From positions 7,802,001-7,866,000 of the forward strand of contig NZ_CP071090.1 of assembly GCF_017301735.1 (NCBI RefSeq): 64,000 bases of DNA, read 5' to 3'. Source of the DNA: Pyxidicoccus parkwaysis (GTDB lineage: Bacteria; Myxococcota; Myxococcia; Myxococcales; Myxococcaceae). A program made the translations under genes and the position numbers. Positions 24,209-32,277 of the stretch are shown here, one piece after another. Every line of letters begins with the position of its first letter. Within the stretch, counting starts at the first letter, position 1. The notes under the pieces were generated by a model. It was not told the DNA's origin, did no database searches, and saw only the letters and a program-made list of their open reading frames with translations.

Positions 24209-27200
24209 TGCGCCCCGGCGTCCTCGCGGCCCTGCTCGCCCTCACCTCCCTGCCCGCCGGTGCCGCCCAGGACGCCGCGAAGGCCGAGGCACAGGCTCCG
24301 GCCGCCGCCGCCACGGAGGCGCCGGCCGCCGAAGCGAAGCCCGCCGCGCAGGCCCGCCCGGAGTACCTGGAGGGCATGGGCCGCACGCCCGAGCAGGAGA
24401 AGCTGCTCCAGGACGTGAGCCGCGCGCTGAAGACGTACGAGGAGGAGTCGCGCGAGTTCCACCGCGAGGTGCAGCACGTCGTGGAGCGCAAGTACGAGCA
24501 GAAGCGCGGCGCGCTCTCGGACTCGTACGAGAAGGCCATCCGCGAGCAGGAGGCCCGTGAGCGCGAGGCGCGCAAGTCCGCCATCGAGCGCTTCGAGAAG
24601 TTCCTCGGCCGCTACCCCAACGAGCCGCGCTACTCGCCGGACGTGATGTTCCGCCTCGCGGAGCTGTACTTCGAGCGCTCCGCGGACAAGTACCAGCAGG
24701 ACGGCAAGACCTACCAGGACCAGCTCAAGCTGGCCGACAGCAACCCCGACGCGGAAGTGCCCACCGAGCCGACGGTGGACTACGCGCCCTCCATCGCGCT
24801 GTACCGCCGGCTGCTGAAGGACTTCCCGGACTACCGCCTCAACGACGGCGCCACGTACCTGCTGGGCTACTGCCTGGAGGAACAGAAGCAGTTCGACGAG
24901 AGCCTCGTCGCGTACGAGCAGCTCATCGCGCGCTATCCGAAGAGCCGCTTCTCCACCGAGGCGTGGGTGCGCATCGGCGAGCACTGGTTCGAGGAGTACG
25001 AGGACCCGAAGGCGCTGGAGAAGGCCGCCTTCGCCTTCGAATCCGCCAGCCGCGACACCGCCCACCCGCTCTACGACAAGGCCCTCTACAAGCTGGGCTG
25101 GACGTACTACCGCATGGACCGCTTCGACGAGGCGGTGGGCTCCTTCCTCTCGCTCACGGACTTCTACGAGGCCCAGCGCGTGGCCCGGGGCGACGAGAAG
25201 GCCGGTGGCGACTTGCGCGAGGAGGCCCTGCAGTACGTGGCCATCTCCCTCGCGGACGAGAACTGGGGCGGCATCCCCCGCGCGAAGTCCCTCTTCGAGA
25301 AGCGCGGCGCGCGGCCCTACGAGGCGGAGGTGTACCGGCGCCTGGGCAACGTCTACTTCGACCAGACGAAGTACCCCGCCGCGATTGAGGCGTACCGGCT
25401 GGTGCTGGCCAAGGACCCGCTCGCGCCGGACGCGCCGAAGCTCCAGCAGCGCATCGTCCAGGCGTACACGGGCGACCGGCTGATGGCCGAGTCCTTCACC
25501 GAGTCCGAGCAGCTGGCCAACCTCTACCAGCCGGGCAGCGCCTGGTACGAGAAGAACAAGCGCGACCCGGAGGTCATCTCCGAGGCCAACGCGCTCGTGG
25601 AGCGCAGCCTCTACGGCACCGCCACGTACCACCACCAGCAGGCGCTGGTCTTCAAGCAGGAGGGCAAGCTCGAGCAGGCCCACGCGGGCTTCCAGGTGGC
25701 CGCGCGCGCATACGGCGCCTACCTGGAGCGCTTCCCCCGCAGCAAGAGCGCGGGCGAGATGCGCTTCTACCACGCGGAGTGCCTCTACAACTCCTTCCAG
25801 TTCGCCGAGGCCGCGAAGGGCTACGAGGTGGTGCGCGACACGGGCGTGGCGGAGAAGCACCGCGACGACGCGGCCCTCAACGCGGTGCTCGCGTGGCAGC
25901 AGCAGCTCATCGTGGACGTGCAGTCCGGCCAGGCCCCTGACTTGAAGCCGCTGCGCTCCACCGAGCGCCCCGAGGGCGAGGTGGTGCAGCCCATCCCCTT
26001 CGCCGCCACCGAGCAGAAGCTCATCGCCGCGTCGGACAAGTACCTGACCCTGCTCCCGAAGGGAGAGAAGGCGCCGGGCATCGCCTACAAGGCCGCGGAG
26101 CTGTACTACACGCACAACGACTTCCCCGAGGCGCGCCGCCGCTTCGAGTCCATCGTCCAGACGTACCCGAAGCACGAGGTGGCGAAGTTCTCCACCAACC
26201 TCATCGTCGAGACGTTCCTCATCGACAAGGACTGGAAGAGCGTGGAGGAGGTCAGCGCGAAGCTGGCCGCCAACTCGGACGTCATCGACCCGTCGAGCGA
26301 CCTCCACAAGGACCTGGTCAAGTTCAAGCTCGCCGGCCGCTTCAAGCGCGCGGACCAGCTCCTGGCCGAGGGCAAGTACGACGAGGCCTCGAAGAAGTAC
26401 ATCGAGCTGGTGGACGAGGAGCCGCGCCACGAGTTCGCCGACAAGGCGCTCAACAACGCCGCGGTGGCCTACGAGAATACGCGCCGCTTCGACTCGGCGA
26501 TGAAGCTGTACGAGCGCATCTACCGCGAGTACCCCAAGTCGCCCCTGGCGGACGCGGCGCTGTTCCGCGTGGCCGTGAATGCGGAGAACTCGTACGACTT
26601 CGACAAGGCGGTGGCCAGCTACCAGAAGCTGGTGAAGGACTACCCGGCGTCGAAGGACCGCGAGGCCGCGCTCTTCAACACCGGCCGCCTGCTGGAAGGT
26701 CAGCAGCGCTACCCCGAGGCGGCGGCGGCCTTCCTGCGCTACGCGGACCTGTTCCCCAACGCGGAGGACGCGCCCAAGAATCAGTACCGCGCCGCCCTCA
26801 TCTACGAGAAGCAGGGCGACGCGCGCGGGCAGGTTCGCGCGCTCCAGGAGTTCGTCACCAAGTTCTCCCGCAAGCCCGGCCAGGTGGAGTTGGTGGTGGA
26901 CGCCTACCGCCGCATGGGCGACGCGTACGACAAGCTGGGCAACGAGCGCGAGGCGCAGCGCTCGTGGACGCAGGCGGCCGCGGAGTTCGACCGGCGCAAG
27001 CTCCAGCCGGATGCGAACCCGCTCGCGGCGGACGCGGCGGCGTACGGGCGCTTCCAGGCGGCCGAGGCCGAGTTCAAGAAGTTCGACAAGCTGAAGATTG
27101 GCGGCCGGGGCAAGGCGCTGGAGCGCAGCTTCACCACGAAGCGCAACGCGGTGAAGTCGGTGAACGAGGCCTACGCGCGCGTCTACCCGTACAAGCGGCT

Positions 27201-27633
27201 GGAGTGGACGCTGGCGGCGCTGTACCGGCGCGGCCATGCGCTGGAGCGCTTCGCCAACACCATCATCGAGACGCCTGTCCCCGTGGAGGTGAAGCGCCTG
27301 GGTGAGGAGGCCGTCGTTGTGTACCAGGACCAGCTCGCGCAGCAGACGACGGCCCTGGAGGACGCGGCGGTGGAGAGCTACGCGGCCACGCTGGCGGAGG
27401 CGCGCAAGAATCGCATCTCCAACGAGTGGACGCGGCGCACGCTCGAGGCCCTCAACCGCTTCCGCCCCAAGGAATACCCGGTGCTGAAGGAGCCCAAGCA
27501 GTCGCTCTCCGCGGACGGCGCGTATCCGGATGGCCTCGTGGGTAGCGTGGACGGCCCGCATCCCGTGGCTCCGGCTCCGGCACCGAAGGACGCACCGGAA
27601 GCACCGAAGGTCAGCGGCGGAGGTGAACAGTGA
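24205..27633 (+). CDS. Large exported TPR protein, GltD/AgmU-like
   Basis: A 1142-aa protein made almost wholly of TPR-like helix pairs after a signal peptide (ends PAGAAQD) and a charged coiled stretch (about 75-130). Starts at GTG 24205 or ATG 24208; both overlap the previous stop, with AGGAGG just upstream. Size, export and position directly before a TPR lipoprotein match GltD (AgmU) of the gliding machinery and NfsD of spore-coat assembly. Those proteins are periplasmic and scaffold trans-envelope motors. The homology assignment is by architecture and order, not alignment. GTGA overlap (27630-27633) couples it to the next gene. Confidence 0.85.
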   Translation: MMRPGVLAALLALTSLPAGAAQDAAKAEAQAPAAAATEAPAAEAKPAAQARPEYLEGMGRTPEQEKLLQDVSRALKTYEEESREFHREVQHVVERKYEQKRGALSDSYEKAIREQEAREREARKSAIERFEKFLGRYPNEPRYSPDVMFRLAELYFERSADKYQQDGKTYQDQLKLADSNPDAEVPTEPTVDYAPSIALYRRLLKDFPDYRLNDGATYLLGYCLEEQKQFDESLVAYEQLIARYPKSRFSTEAWVRIGEHWFEEYEDPKALEKAAFAFESASRDTAHPLYDKALYKLGWTYYRMDRFDEAVGSFLSLTDFYEAQRVARGDEKAGGDLREEALQYVAISLADENWGGIPRAKSLFEKRGARPYEAEVYRRLGNVYFDQTKYPAAIEAYRLVLAKDPLAPDAPKLQQRIVQAYTGDRLMAESFTESEQLANLYQPGSAWYEKNKRDPEVISEANALVERSLYGTATYHHQQALVFKQEGKLEQAHAGFQVAARAYGAYLERFPRSKSAGEMRFYHAECLYNSFQFAEAAKGYEVVRDTGVAEKHRDDAALNAVLAWQQQLIVDVQSGQAPDLKPLRSTERPEGEVVQPIPFAATEQKLIAASDKYLTLLPKGEKAPGIAYKAAELYYTHNDFPEARRRFESIVQTYPKHEVAKFSTNLIVETFLIDKDWKSVEEVSAKLAANSDVIDPSSDLHKDLVKFKLAGRFKRADQLLAEGKYDEASKKYIELVDEEPRHEFADKALNNAAVAYENTRRFDSAMKLYERIYREYPKSPLADAALFRVAVNAENSYDFDKAVASYQKLVKDYPASKDREAALFNTGRLLEGQQRYPEAAAAFLRYADLFPNAEDAPKNQYRAALIYEKQGDARGQVRALQEFVTKFSRKPGQVELVVDAYRRMGDAYDKLGNEREAQRSWTQAAAEFDRRKLQPDANPLAADAAAYGRFQAAEAEFKKFDKLKIGGRGKALERSFTTKRNAVKSVNEAYARVYPYKRLEWTLAALYRRGHALERFANTIIETPVPVEVKRLGEEAVVVYQDQLAQQTTALEDAAVESYAATLAEARKNRISNEWTRRTLEALNRFRPKEYPVLKEPKQSLSADGAYPDGLVGSVDGPHPVAPAPAPKDAPEAPKVSGGGEQ

Positions 27634-29285
27634 GCTCCACCTCGCGTGTCCCCGGCGTCCGCGTGCGCATCCCCGCCCTCGCAGCCGGCATGTGGCTGTC
27701 CGCGCGTGTCCCTGGCATGCGCGCGCTCCTCGCCGCCCTCGCCTCCAGCGTGTGGCTGTCGGCGTGCGCGTCCGGACCGCAGCCTCGCACTGACGCCACG
27801 ACGCCAACGCCTACGGCGGAGGGCACCGCCGACGCAGGGACTCCGAGCGGCGCGGATGCGCAGGCCTCGAAGCCCGCGGCGGAGGCGCAGCTCGCCCGGC
27901 CCGACGTGCCCCGGGGCCCGGCACGGGACTTCGCGCGCGCGGTGGAGATTGCCCGGCGCGGAGAGCTGACCGCGGCCGAGGCCGCGCTGCAGACGCTGAC
28001 GCGGGAGCAGCCGAAGCTCGACTACGCGTGGACGAACCTGGGCATCGTCCAGGAGCGGCTGGGCAAGCCGGACGACGCCGAGCGCTCCTACCGCCAGGCG
28101 CTGGCCGTGGCTCCGGAGCAGGAGGCCGCGTGGGACTGCCTCGCCCGCCTGTACGGCCGCACGGGCCGCGCGGTGAAGCTGGAGGCGGAGCTGCGCTCGC
28201 TGCTGGAGACGAAGAAGGACTCGGTGCCGCTGCGCACCACGCTGGCCGTCACCCTGCTCCTGCAGAAGAAGCTGGAGTCCGCCGCCACCGAGGCCAAGCT
28301 CGCGCTCAAGGGCGACGAGCGCCACGTGCGCGCCATGCAGGTGCTGGCGCAGGTCTACTACCGCGAGAACAAGTACGAGCTGGCGCGCATGGTGCTGGAG
28401 AACGCGCGCGCCATCGACGTGGAGGACGCGGCCACGCACAACGCGCTGGGGCTGGTGTACCTCGCCCTCAAGGCGCGCCCGCAGGCGCTGGAGGAGTTCA
28501 AGGAGGCCGCGCGGCTGCGGCCCGACTTCGCGGAGGCTCGCAACAACTTCGGCGCCCTGCTCAACGAGGCGCAGGACTACGCCGCCGCCGTGACGGAGCT
28601 GGAGGCCGCGGTGCAGGCCGCGCCGGACTTCGCCTCCGCGCGCCTCAACCTGGGCAACGCGTACCGGGGCCAGGGGGACTTCGCCCGCGCTCGCGCCGAG
28701 TACGAGCAGGTGCAGAAGCTGCTGCCCAACTCGGCGGACCCGTACTTCAACCTCGCCATCCTGTACCTGGACGTGGAGCCGCCCGGGGTGGACACGCTCG
28801 AGCGCTACAAGACGGTCATCAGCTACTTCGAGCAGTACCAGGGCAAGGGCGGCCGCGACGAGCGCATCGACCAGTACGTGAAGGACGCGCGCAAGGGAAT
28901 CGAACGCGAGGAGCGCCGCCGCGAGCGCGAGCGCAAGGACCAGCTCCGCAAGGCGGATGAGCAGAAGAAGGCCGAGGCCGAGAAGGCCGCCGCCGAGAAG
29001 CAGGCCGCGGAGGCCCAGGCCGCCGCCCAGAAGGCAGAGACCGAGAAGGCCGCCGCCGCGCAGAAGACCGAGGCCGCCACGCCCCCCACGGCCGACGTGC
29101 AGGCCCCTGCCCCCGAGGGCAAGGCGGCGGCCTCCAAGAAGGCAGCGCCCATGCGCAAGAAGAAGGGCGCCGCAACTGCCCGGACGTCCGAGGGAACCCC
29201 GCCTCAGGGTGAGGTGTCCCATCCTCCATCCACCCCTGCCCCCGCGCCAGCCGGCTCGGGTAAGCTCGCCAACGACGCCCAGTAA
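27630..29285 (+). CDS. TPR lipoprotein, GltE/AglT-like
   Basis: Lipoprotein with eight or so canonical TPRs (YAWTNLGIVQERLGKPDDAERSYRQAL, EARNNFGALLNEAQDYAAAVTEL). A highly charged K/E/A-rich coiled coil (about residues 410-480) and a Lys/Pro-rich tail follow. The lipobox is LSAC. The signal sequence is duplicated: residues 6-25 and 26-45 are alternate copies (RVPGVRVRIPALAAGMWLSA / RVPGMRALLAALASSVWLSA), and only the second ends in Cys. Translation could start at GTG 27630 (overlapping the previous stop) or ATG 27717, just at the second copy. The latter gives a normal signal peptide. Architecture and place recall GltE (AglT). Confidence 0.87.
   Translation: MSSTSRVPGVRVRIPALAAGMWLSARVPGMRALLAALASSVWLSACASGPQPRTDATTPTPTAEGTADAGTPSGADAQASKPAAEAQLARPDVPRGPARDFARAVEIARRGELTAAEAALQTLTREQPKLDYAWTNLGIVQERLGKPDDAERSYRQALAVAPEQEAAWDCLARLYGRTGRAVKLEAELRSLLETKKDSVPLRTTLAVTLLLQKKLESAATEAKLALKGDERHVRAMQVLAQVYYRENKYELARMVLENARAIDVEDAATHNALGLVYLALKARPQALEEFKEAARLRPDFAEARNNFGALLNEAQDYAAAVTELEAAVQAAPDFASARLNLGNAYRGQGDFARARAEYEQVQKLLPNSADPYFNLAILYLDVEPPGVDTLERYKTVISYFEQYQGKGGRDERIDQYVKDARKGIEREERRRERERKDQLRKADEQKKAEAEKAAAEKQAAEAQAAAQKAETEKAAAAQKTEAATPPTADVQAPAPEGKAAASKKAAPMRKKKGAATARTSEGTPPQGEVSHPPSTPAPAPAGSGKLANDAQ
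27645..27764 (+). repeat. 60-bp imperfect tandem duplication of a signal-peptide segment
   Basis: Two adjacent 60-nt copies (27645-27704, 27705-27764) are about 80% identical (48 of 60) and keep the frame. They duplicate the hydrophobic part of the lipoprotein signal. The mismatches show it is not a fresh assembly artefact. Confidence 0.85.
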
Positions 29286-29292
29286 GGCCGCC

Positions 29293-29613
29293 ATGCGAAC
29301 CGCCCTTGCCCTCCTCACGCTGCTCGCCGCCGCGCCCGTGCTCGCGCAGGACTCCGCGTCCGCGAGCGGCACGGGCACGTCCAGCGCGAGCCCGCCGTCC
29401 GGCACCAACACGTCCGGCACCAATACGTCCACCAGTGCGGGCAAGAAGCCGCGCAAGGTCATCCGCCTGGACGCCATCACCGTCGAGGGGCGCATCCAGA
29501 AGCCCCAGGCCTTCTACATCCTTCCACGCTCCAACCTGAGCTTCGACGAGCTGGGCCGCACGGAGACCTTCGTGCCCAAGGTCGTGAAGAGCGTGGAGCA
29601 GGACCCCTTCTAG
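29293..29613 (+). CDS. Small secreted protein, GltF-like by position
   Basis: A 106-aa protein that sits inside a longer open frame. ATG 29293 begins a clean signal peptide ending PVLAQD. A Ser/Thr/Gly-rich linker leads to a basic C-terminal domain (KKPRKVIRLDAITVEGRIQKPQAFYILPRSNLSFDELG). It lies 7 nt after the lipoprotein gene and 2 nt before the FHA-like gene. The motif VEGRIQKPQAFYIL resembles the short conserved segment seen in myxobacterial proteins that partner AgmX/PglI-domain proteins (recalled, not verified). Small-protein position between E- and G-type genes matches gltF and nfsF. Confidence 0.8.
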   Translation: MRTALALLTLLAAAPVLAQDSASASGTGTSSASPPSGTNTSGTNTSTSAGKKPRKVIRLDAITVEGRIQKPQAFYILPRSNLSFDELGRTETFVPKVVKSVEQDPF

Positions 29614-29615
29614 CC

Positions 29616-30962
29616 ATGGCAGCCACTCCGCAGAACAAGCTGCTCCGCGTCGGTGTCATCCAGAACGGCCGCATCGTCGAGGAGCACCACGTCCGCCGCG
29701 ACAACGTCACCATCGGCAGTGACGCGCGCAACACCATCGTCCTGCCCTCCACGGACGACCGGCCGGCCCGCTTCTCCCTGCTGGAGAACCAGGGCCAGCA
29801 GTTCCAGCTCGTCATCGACGAGGGCATGCAGGGCCGCGTCAACCTCGGCTCCTCGGACGTGGACTTCGACTCCCTGCGCCAGCAGGGCCTGGCCACCCGC
29901 CGCGGTGACCTCTACGTCCTGCCGCTCCAGGAGAGCGCGCGCGGCAAGGTGGACCTGGGCGACGCCACCCTCTTCTTCCAATTCGTCACGCCGCCGCCGG
30001 AAGAGGCGAAGCCGCTGCTGCCCGCGGACATCCGCGTCAGCCGCTGGAAGACGATGGACCGCGTCTTCTTCGGCATCCTCGCGGCCTCGCTCCTCATCCA
30101 CTTCTCCGGCGCCGCGCTCATCATCTCCTCTGAGGCCCCCAAGGAGCCCGAGCTGGCCCTGGACCAGCTGGATGACCGCTTCGTGCGCGCCATCATCCCC
30201 CAGCGCCCGGTGGAGGCGCCCAAGGTCGCCGAGGCCGGCCCCGGCGAGGAGGCGCCCAAGGAGGACAAGAAGGGCGACGAAGGAAAGGAAGCGGCGGACA
30301 AGCCCGCGAGCAAGCCTGCTGGCGACGCCGCCGAGCACCGTGCGGAGGTGGTGAAGAAGGTCTCCGGCAAGGGCCTGCTCAAGATTCTCGGCTCCAACAG
30401 CGGCGGGGGCCAGGGCGCCTTCGCGGATGTGCTGGGTGGGGCCAGCGGCGGAGGGGACATCGCCGCGGCGCTGGCCGGTGCTGGCGGCGTGGGCGTGGCC
30501 ACCGAGGCCTCCGTGGGCGGCGGCACCGGCCCGCGCGGCGGCGGCACCGGCCGGGTGACGGGCATCGGCGAGGTGGGCACGCAGGGCGGCGGCAATGTGG
30601 ACCTGGGCACCAAGAAGGAGGCCCAGGTGCAGGGCCGCGTGCAGGACGCAGCCCCTGACGTGGAGAGCTCGGACGTGGACCGCGCGGCGCTGGCCCGCTA
30701 CGTGCGCTCGCGCCTCAAGTCCATCCAGGCCTGCTACGAGAAGGAGCTGAAGCGCAACCCCAACCTCAAGGGCAAGGTGGTGGTGCGCTTCGTCATCAAG
30801 CCCTCCGGTCGCGCGGGCGAAGTCGACATCGAGGAGAACACCCTCGGCAACGAGGCGGTGGGCAGCTGCATCCGCACCACCATCCGCAACTGGTCGTTCC
30901 CCTTCAAGCCCGACTCGGACACCGCCGTTTCCTATCCCTTCGTCTTCTCTCCGGCGGGGTAG
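29616..30962 (+). CDS. FHA-like / TM / AgmX-PglI C-terminal domain protein, GltG-like
   Basis: A 448-aa single-pass inner-membrane protein. The N-terminal beta-rich region (about 1-130) resembles an FHA-like cytoplasmic domain. A TM helix follows at about 148-172 (RVFFGILAASLLIHFSGAALII), then a long Lys/Glu and Gly-rich periplasmic linker. The C-terminal TonB_C-like AgmX/PglI domain (about 355-448) has the conserved YVRSRLKSIQACYEKELKRNP and NWSFPF motifs. It has the same layout as GltG (PglI) and NfsG, which link inner-membrane motors to periplasmic partners, and it closes the D-E-F-G-like gene order. It probably transduces force or a signal across the periplasm (inference). Confidence 0.88.
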   Translation: MAATPQNKLLRVGVIQNGRIVEEHHVRRDNVTIGSDARNTIVLPSTDDRPARFSLLENQGQQFQLVIDEGMQGRVNLGSSDVDFDSLRQQGLATRRGDLYVLPLQESARGKVDLGDATLFFQFVTPPPEEAKPLLPADIRVSRWKTMDRVFFGILAASLLIHFSGAALIISSEAPKEPELALDQLDDRFVRAIIPQRPVEAPKVAEAGPGEEAPKEDKKGDEGKEAADKPASKPAGDAAEHRAEVVKKVSGKGLLKILGSNSGGGQGAFADVLGGASGGGDIAAALAGAGGVGVATEASVGGGTGPRGGGTGRVTGIGEVGTQGGGNVDLGTKKEAQVQGRVQDAAPDVESSDVDRAALARYVRSRLKSIQACYEKELKRNPNLKGKVVVRFVIKPSGRAGEVDIEENTLGNEAVGSCIRTTIRNWSFPFKPDSDTAVSYPFVFSPAG

Positions 30963-31004
30963 GCTCCAGGGCCCACACCATCCCGCCAGGGCCCCGGGGG
31001 GACC

Positions 31005-31451
31005 ATGGAGAAGCTGTCCGTCATTTCGTCATCGCCCCTCTTCGAGATGCTCTCCCCCGCGGAGCTCGCTCGCCTCGCCGAGCTCGCGCGCGTGCAGCGC
31101 TTCAACGCCGGGGACGTCGTCTTCGAAGAAGGAGACTTGGGCGACAGCCTCTTCGTCATCGTCCAGGGCCAGGTGGAGGTGGTGCGCCGCCAGCCCACCG
31201 GCGAGGTGCACCCTCTCATCACCTTGTCCGCCCCCGAGTTCTTCGGGGAGATGGGCCTCATCGACAAGGACTACCGCTCCGCCACCGTGCGCGCGAAGAC
31301 GGACGCGGACCTGCTCCAGCTCACCGCCCAGGATTTGCGCGCCTTCCGCCAGTCCCACGGTGACGGCTTCACCTTCGTCGTCGTCAACATCGCCCGGAGC
31401 CTGTCTGCTCGCCTGCGTGAGGCCAATGCCCGCCTCGCTGGCAAGGCCTGA
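31005..31451 (+). CDS. Stand-alone cyclic-nucleotide-binding domain protein
   Basis: A 148-aa protein that is a single CNB (Crp-type) fold with no DNA-binding domain: FNAGDVVFEEGDLGDSLFVIVQGQVEVV, then the phosphate-binding cassette FFGEMGLIDKDYRSATVRA. Short and soluble, it could sense cAMP, cGMP or a related ligand and act on a partner protein. It is 42 nt after the GltG-like gene, probably in the same transcript. A link between a second messenger and the envelope machine or export system is inference. Confidence 0.9.
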   Translation: MEKLSVISSSPLFEMLSPAELARLAELARVQRFNAGDVVFEEGDLGDSLFVIVQGQVEVVRRQPTGEVHPLITLSAPEFFGEMGLIDKDYRSATVRAKTDADLLQLTAQDLRAFRQSHGDGFTFVVVNIARSLSARLREANARLAGKA

Positions 31452-31529
31452 AAACCCGGCCCGTGGTTGGTTTGACACCCCACCCCCCTGACTCTACGCT
31501 TCAATACCAATGGAAGGGCCGGGAGAGCC

Positions 31530-32126
31530 GTGAGGCGCATGCGCACCGTGGGAACGCTCGTCGTGGTACTCGCCGCCGGGATGGCGCTGGCGCAGGGCCA
31601 GAGCCTGGCGCCGTCCCAGCCCGCCGGCACTCCGCCGCCAGCCTCCGCCTCCATGCCCGCCGCCTTCGAGAAGGCCAGCGACGTGCCGGACGGAGAGAAG
31701 CTCGCGCGCAGCACGCAGGCCGTGGGCGTGATGAAAGAAGTGCTCCGCCAGGTGCTGGGCAAGGTGGAGGAGGCGCGGCGCACCAAGGACGTGGTGAAGC
31801 TCAACTGCGCCAACGAGAAGCTCACCCAGATCAAGGGCCTGCTGCGCATCTCCGAGCAGGCCGAGGTGTCGCTCCAGGAGGCGCTCGCCACCAAGGAGAC
31901 GAGCACCAGCGACCACGAGTTCACCAAGGTGATGATCGCCCGGCAGAAGGTGACGCAGCTTCGCGCCGAGGCCGAGGAGTGTATCGGCCAGCTCGCCTTC
32001 CGCACCGATGAGAACCTCTTCGTCGAGGTGGAGGAGCCGGAGAACCTGCCGGGAGGGGACCCCACCCGGCCGCCGCCTCCGGAGGACGTCGTCGTCCGGC
32101 CTCCCCCGGCCAGCCCCCTCCTCTGA
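31530..32126 (+). CDS. Secreted helical protein of unknown function
   Basis: A 198-aa exported protein from GTG 31530 (GGGAG upstream). Signal peptide ends GMALAQG. A helical middle with two Cys (KLNCANEKLTQIKGLLRISEQAEV; AEAEECIGQLAF) that may form one disulfide, and a Pro-rich tail. No catalytic motif. Lies between the CNB gene and the polysaccharide-export genes, with 78 and 151 nt gaps. An accessory role in surface-polymer export is possible by context only. Confidence 0.8.
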   Translation: MRRMRTVGTLVVVLAAGMALAQGQSLAPSQPAGTPPPASASMPAAFEKASDVPDGEKLARSTQAVGVMKEVLRQVLGKVEEARRTKDVVKLNCANEKLTQIKGLLRISEQAEVSLQEALATKETSTSDHEFTKVMIARQKVTQLRAEAEECIGQLAFRTDENLFVEVEEPENLPGGDPTRPPPPEDVVVRPPPASPLL

Positions 32127-32277
32127 CTCGCGCTGTGCCCCCTGGCCCACCAACCGAGTCTCCACGGTGTCCAACAATGAATTCGGCCCCGGCGAACGCG
32201 CGTGCTATGACGCCTCGGGCTGTCAGCGCGAAAGGTGGGAGAGGGTAGCCCTTCCATCTGGGAAGTCCTACTGAGCC

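Noticed and set aside
24043..27807. 1254-codon minus-strand open frame opposite the TPR genes
   Set aside because: Composition (Arg/Leu/Val/His-rich, no domain) is the mirror of GC-rich coding DNA on the other strand. The plus strand has signal peptides, TPR motifs and coupled starts.
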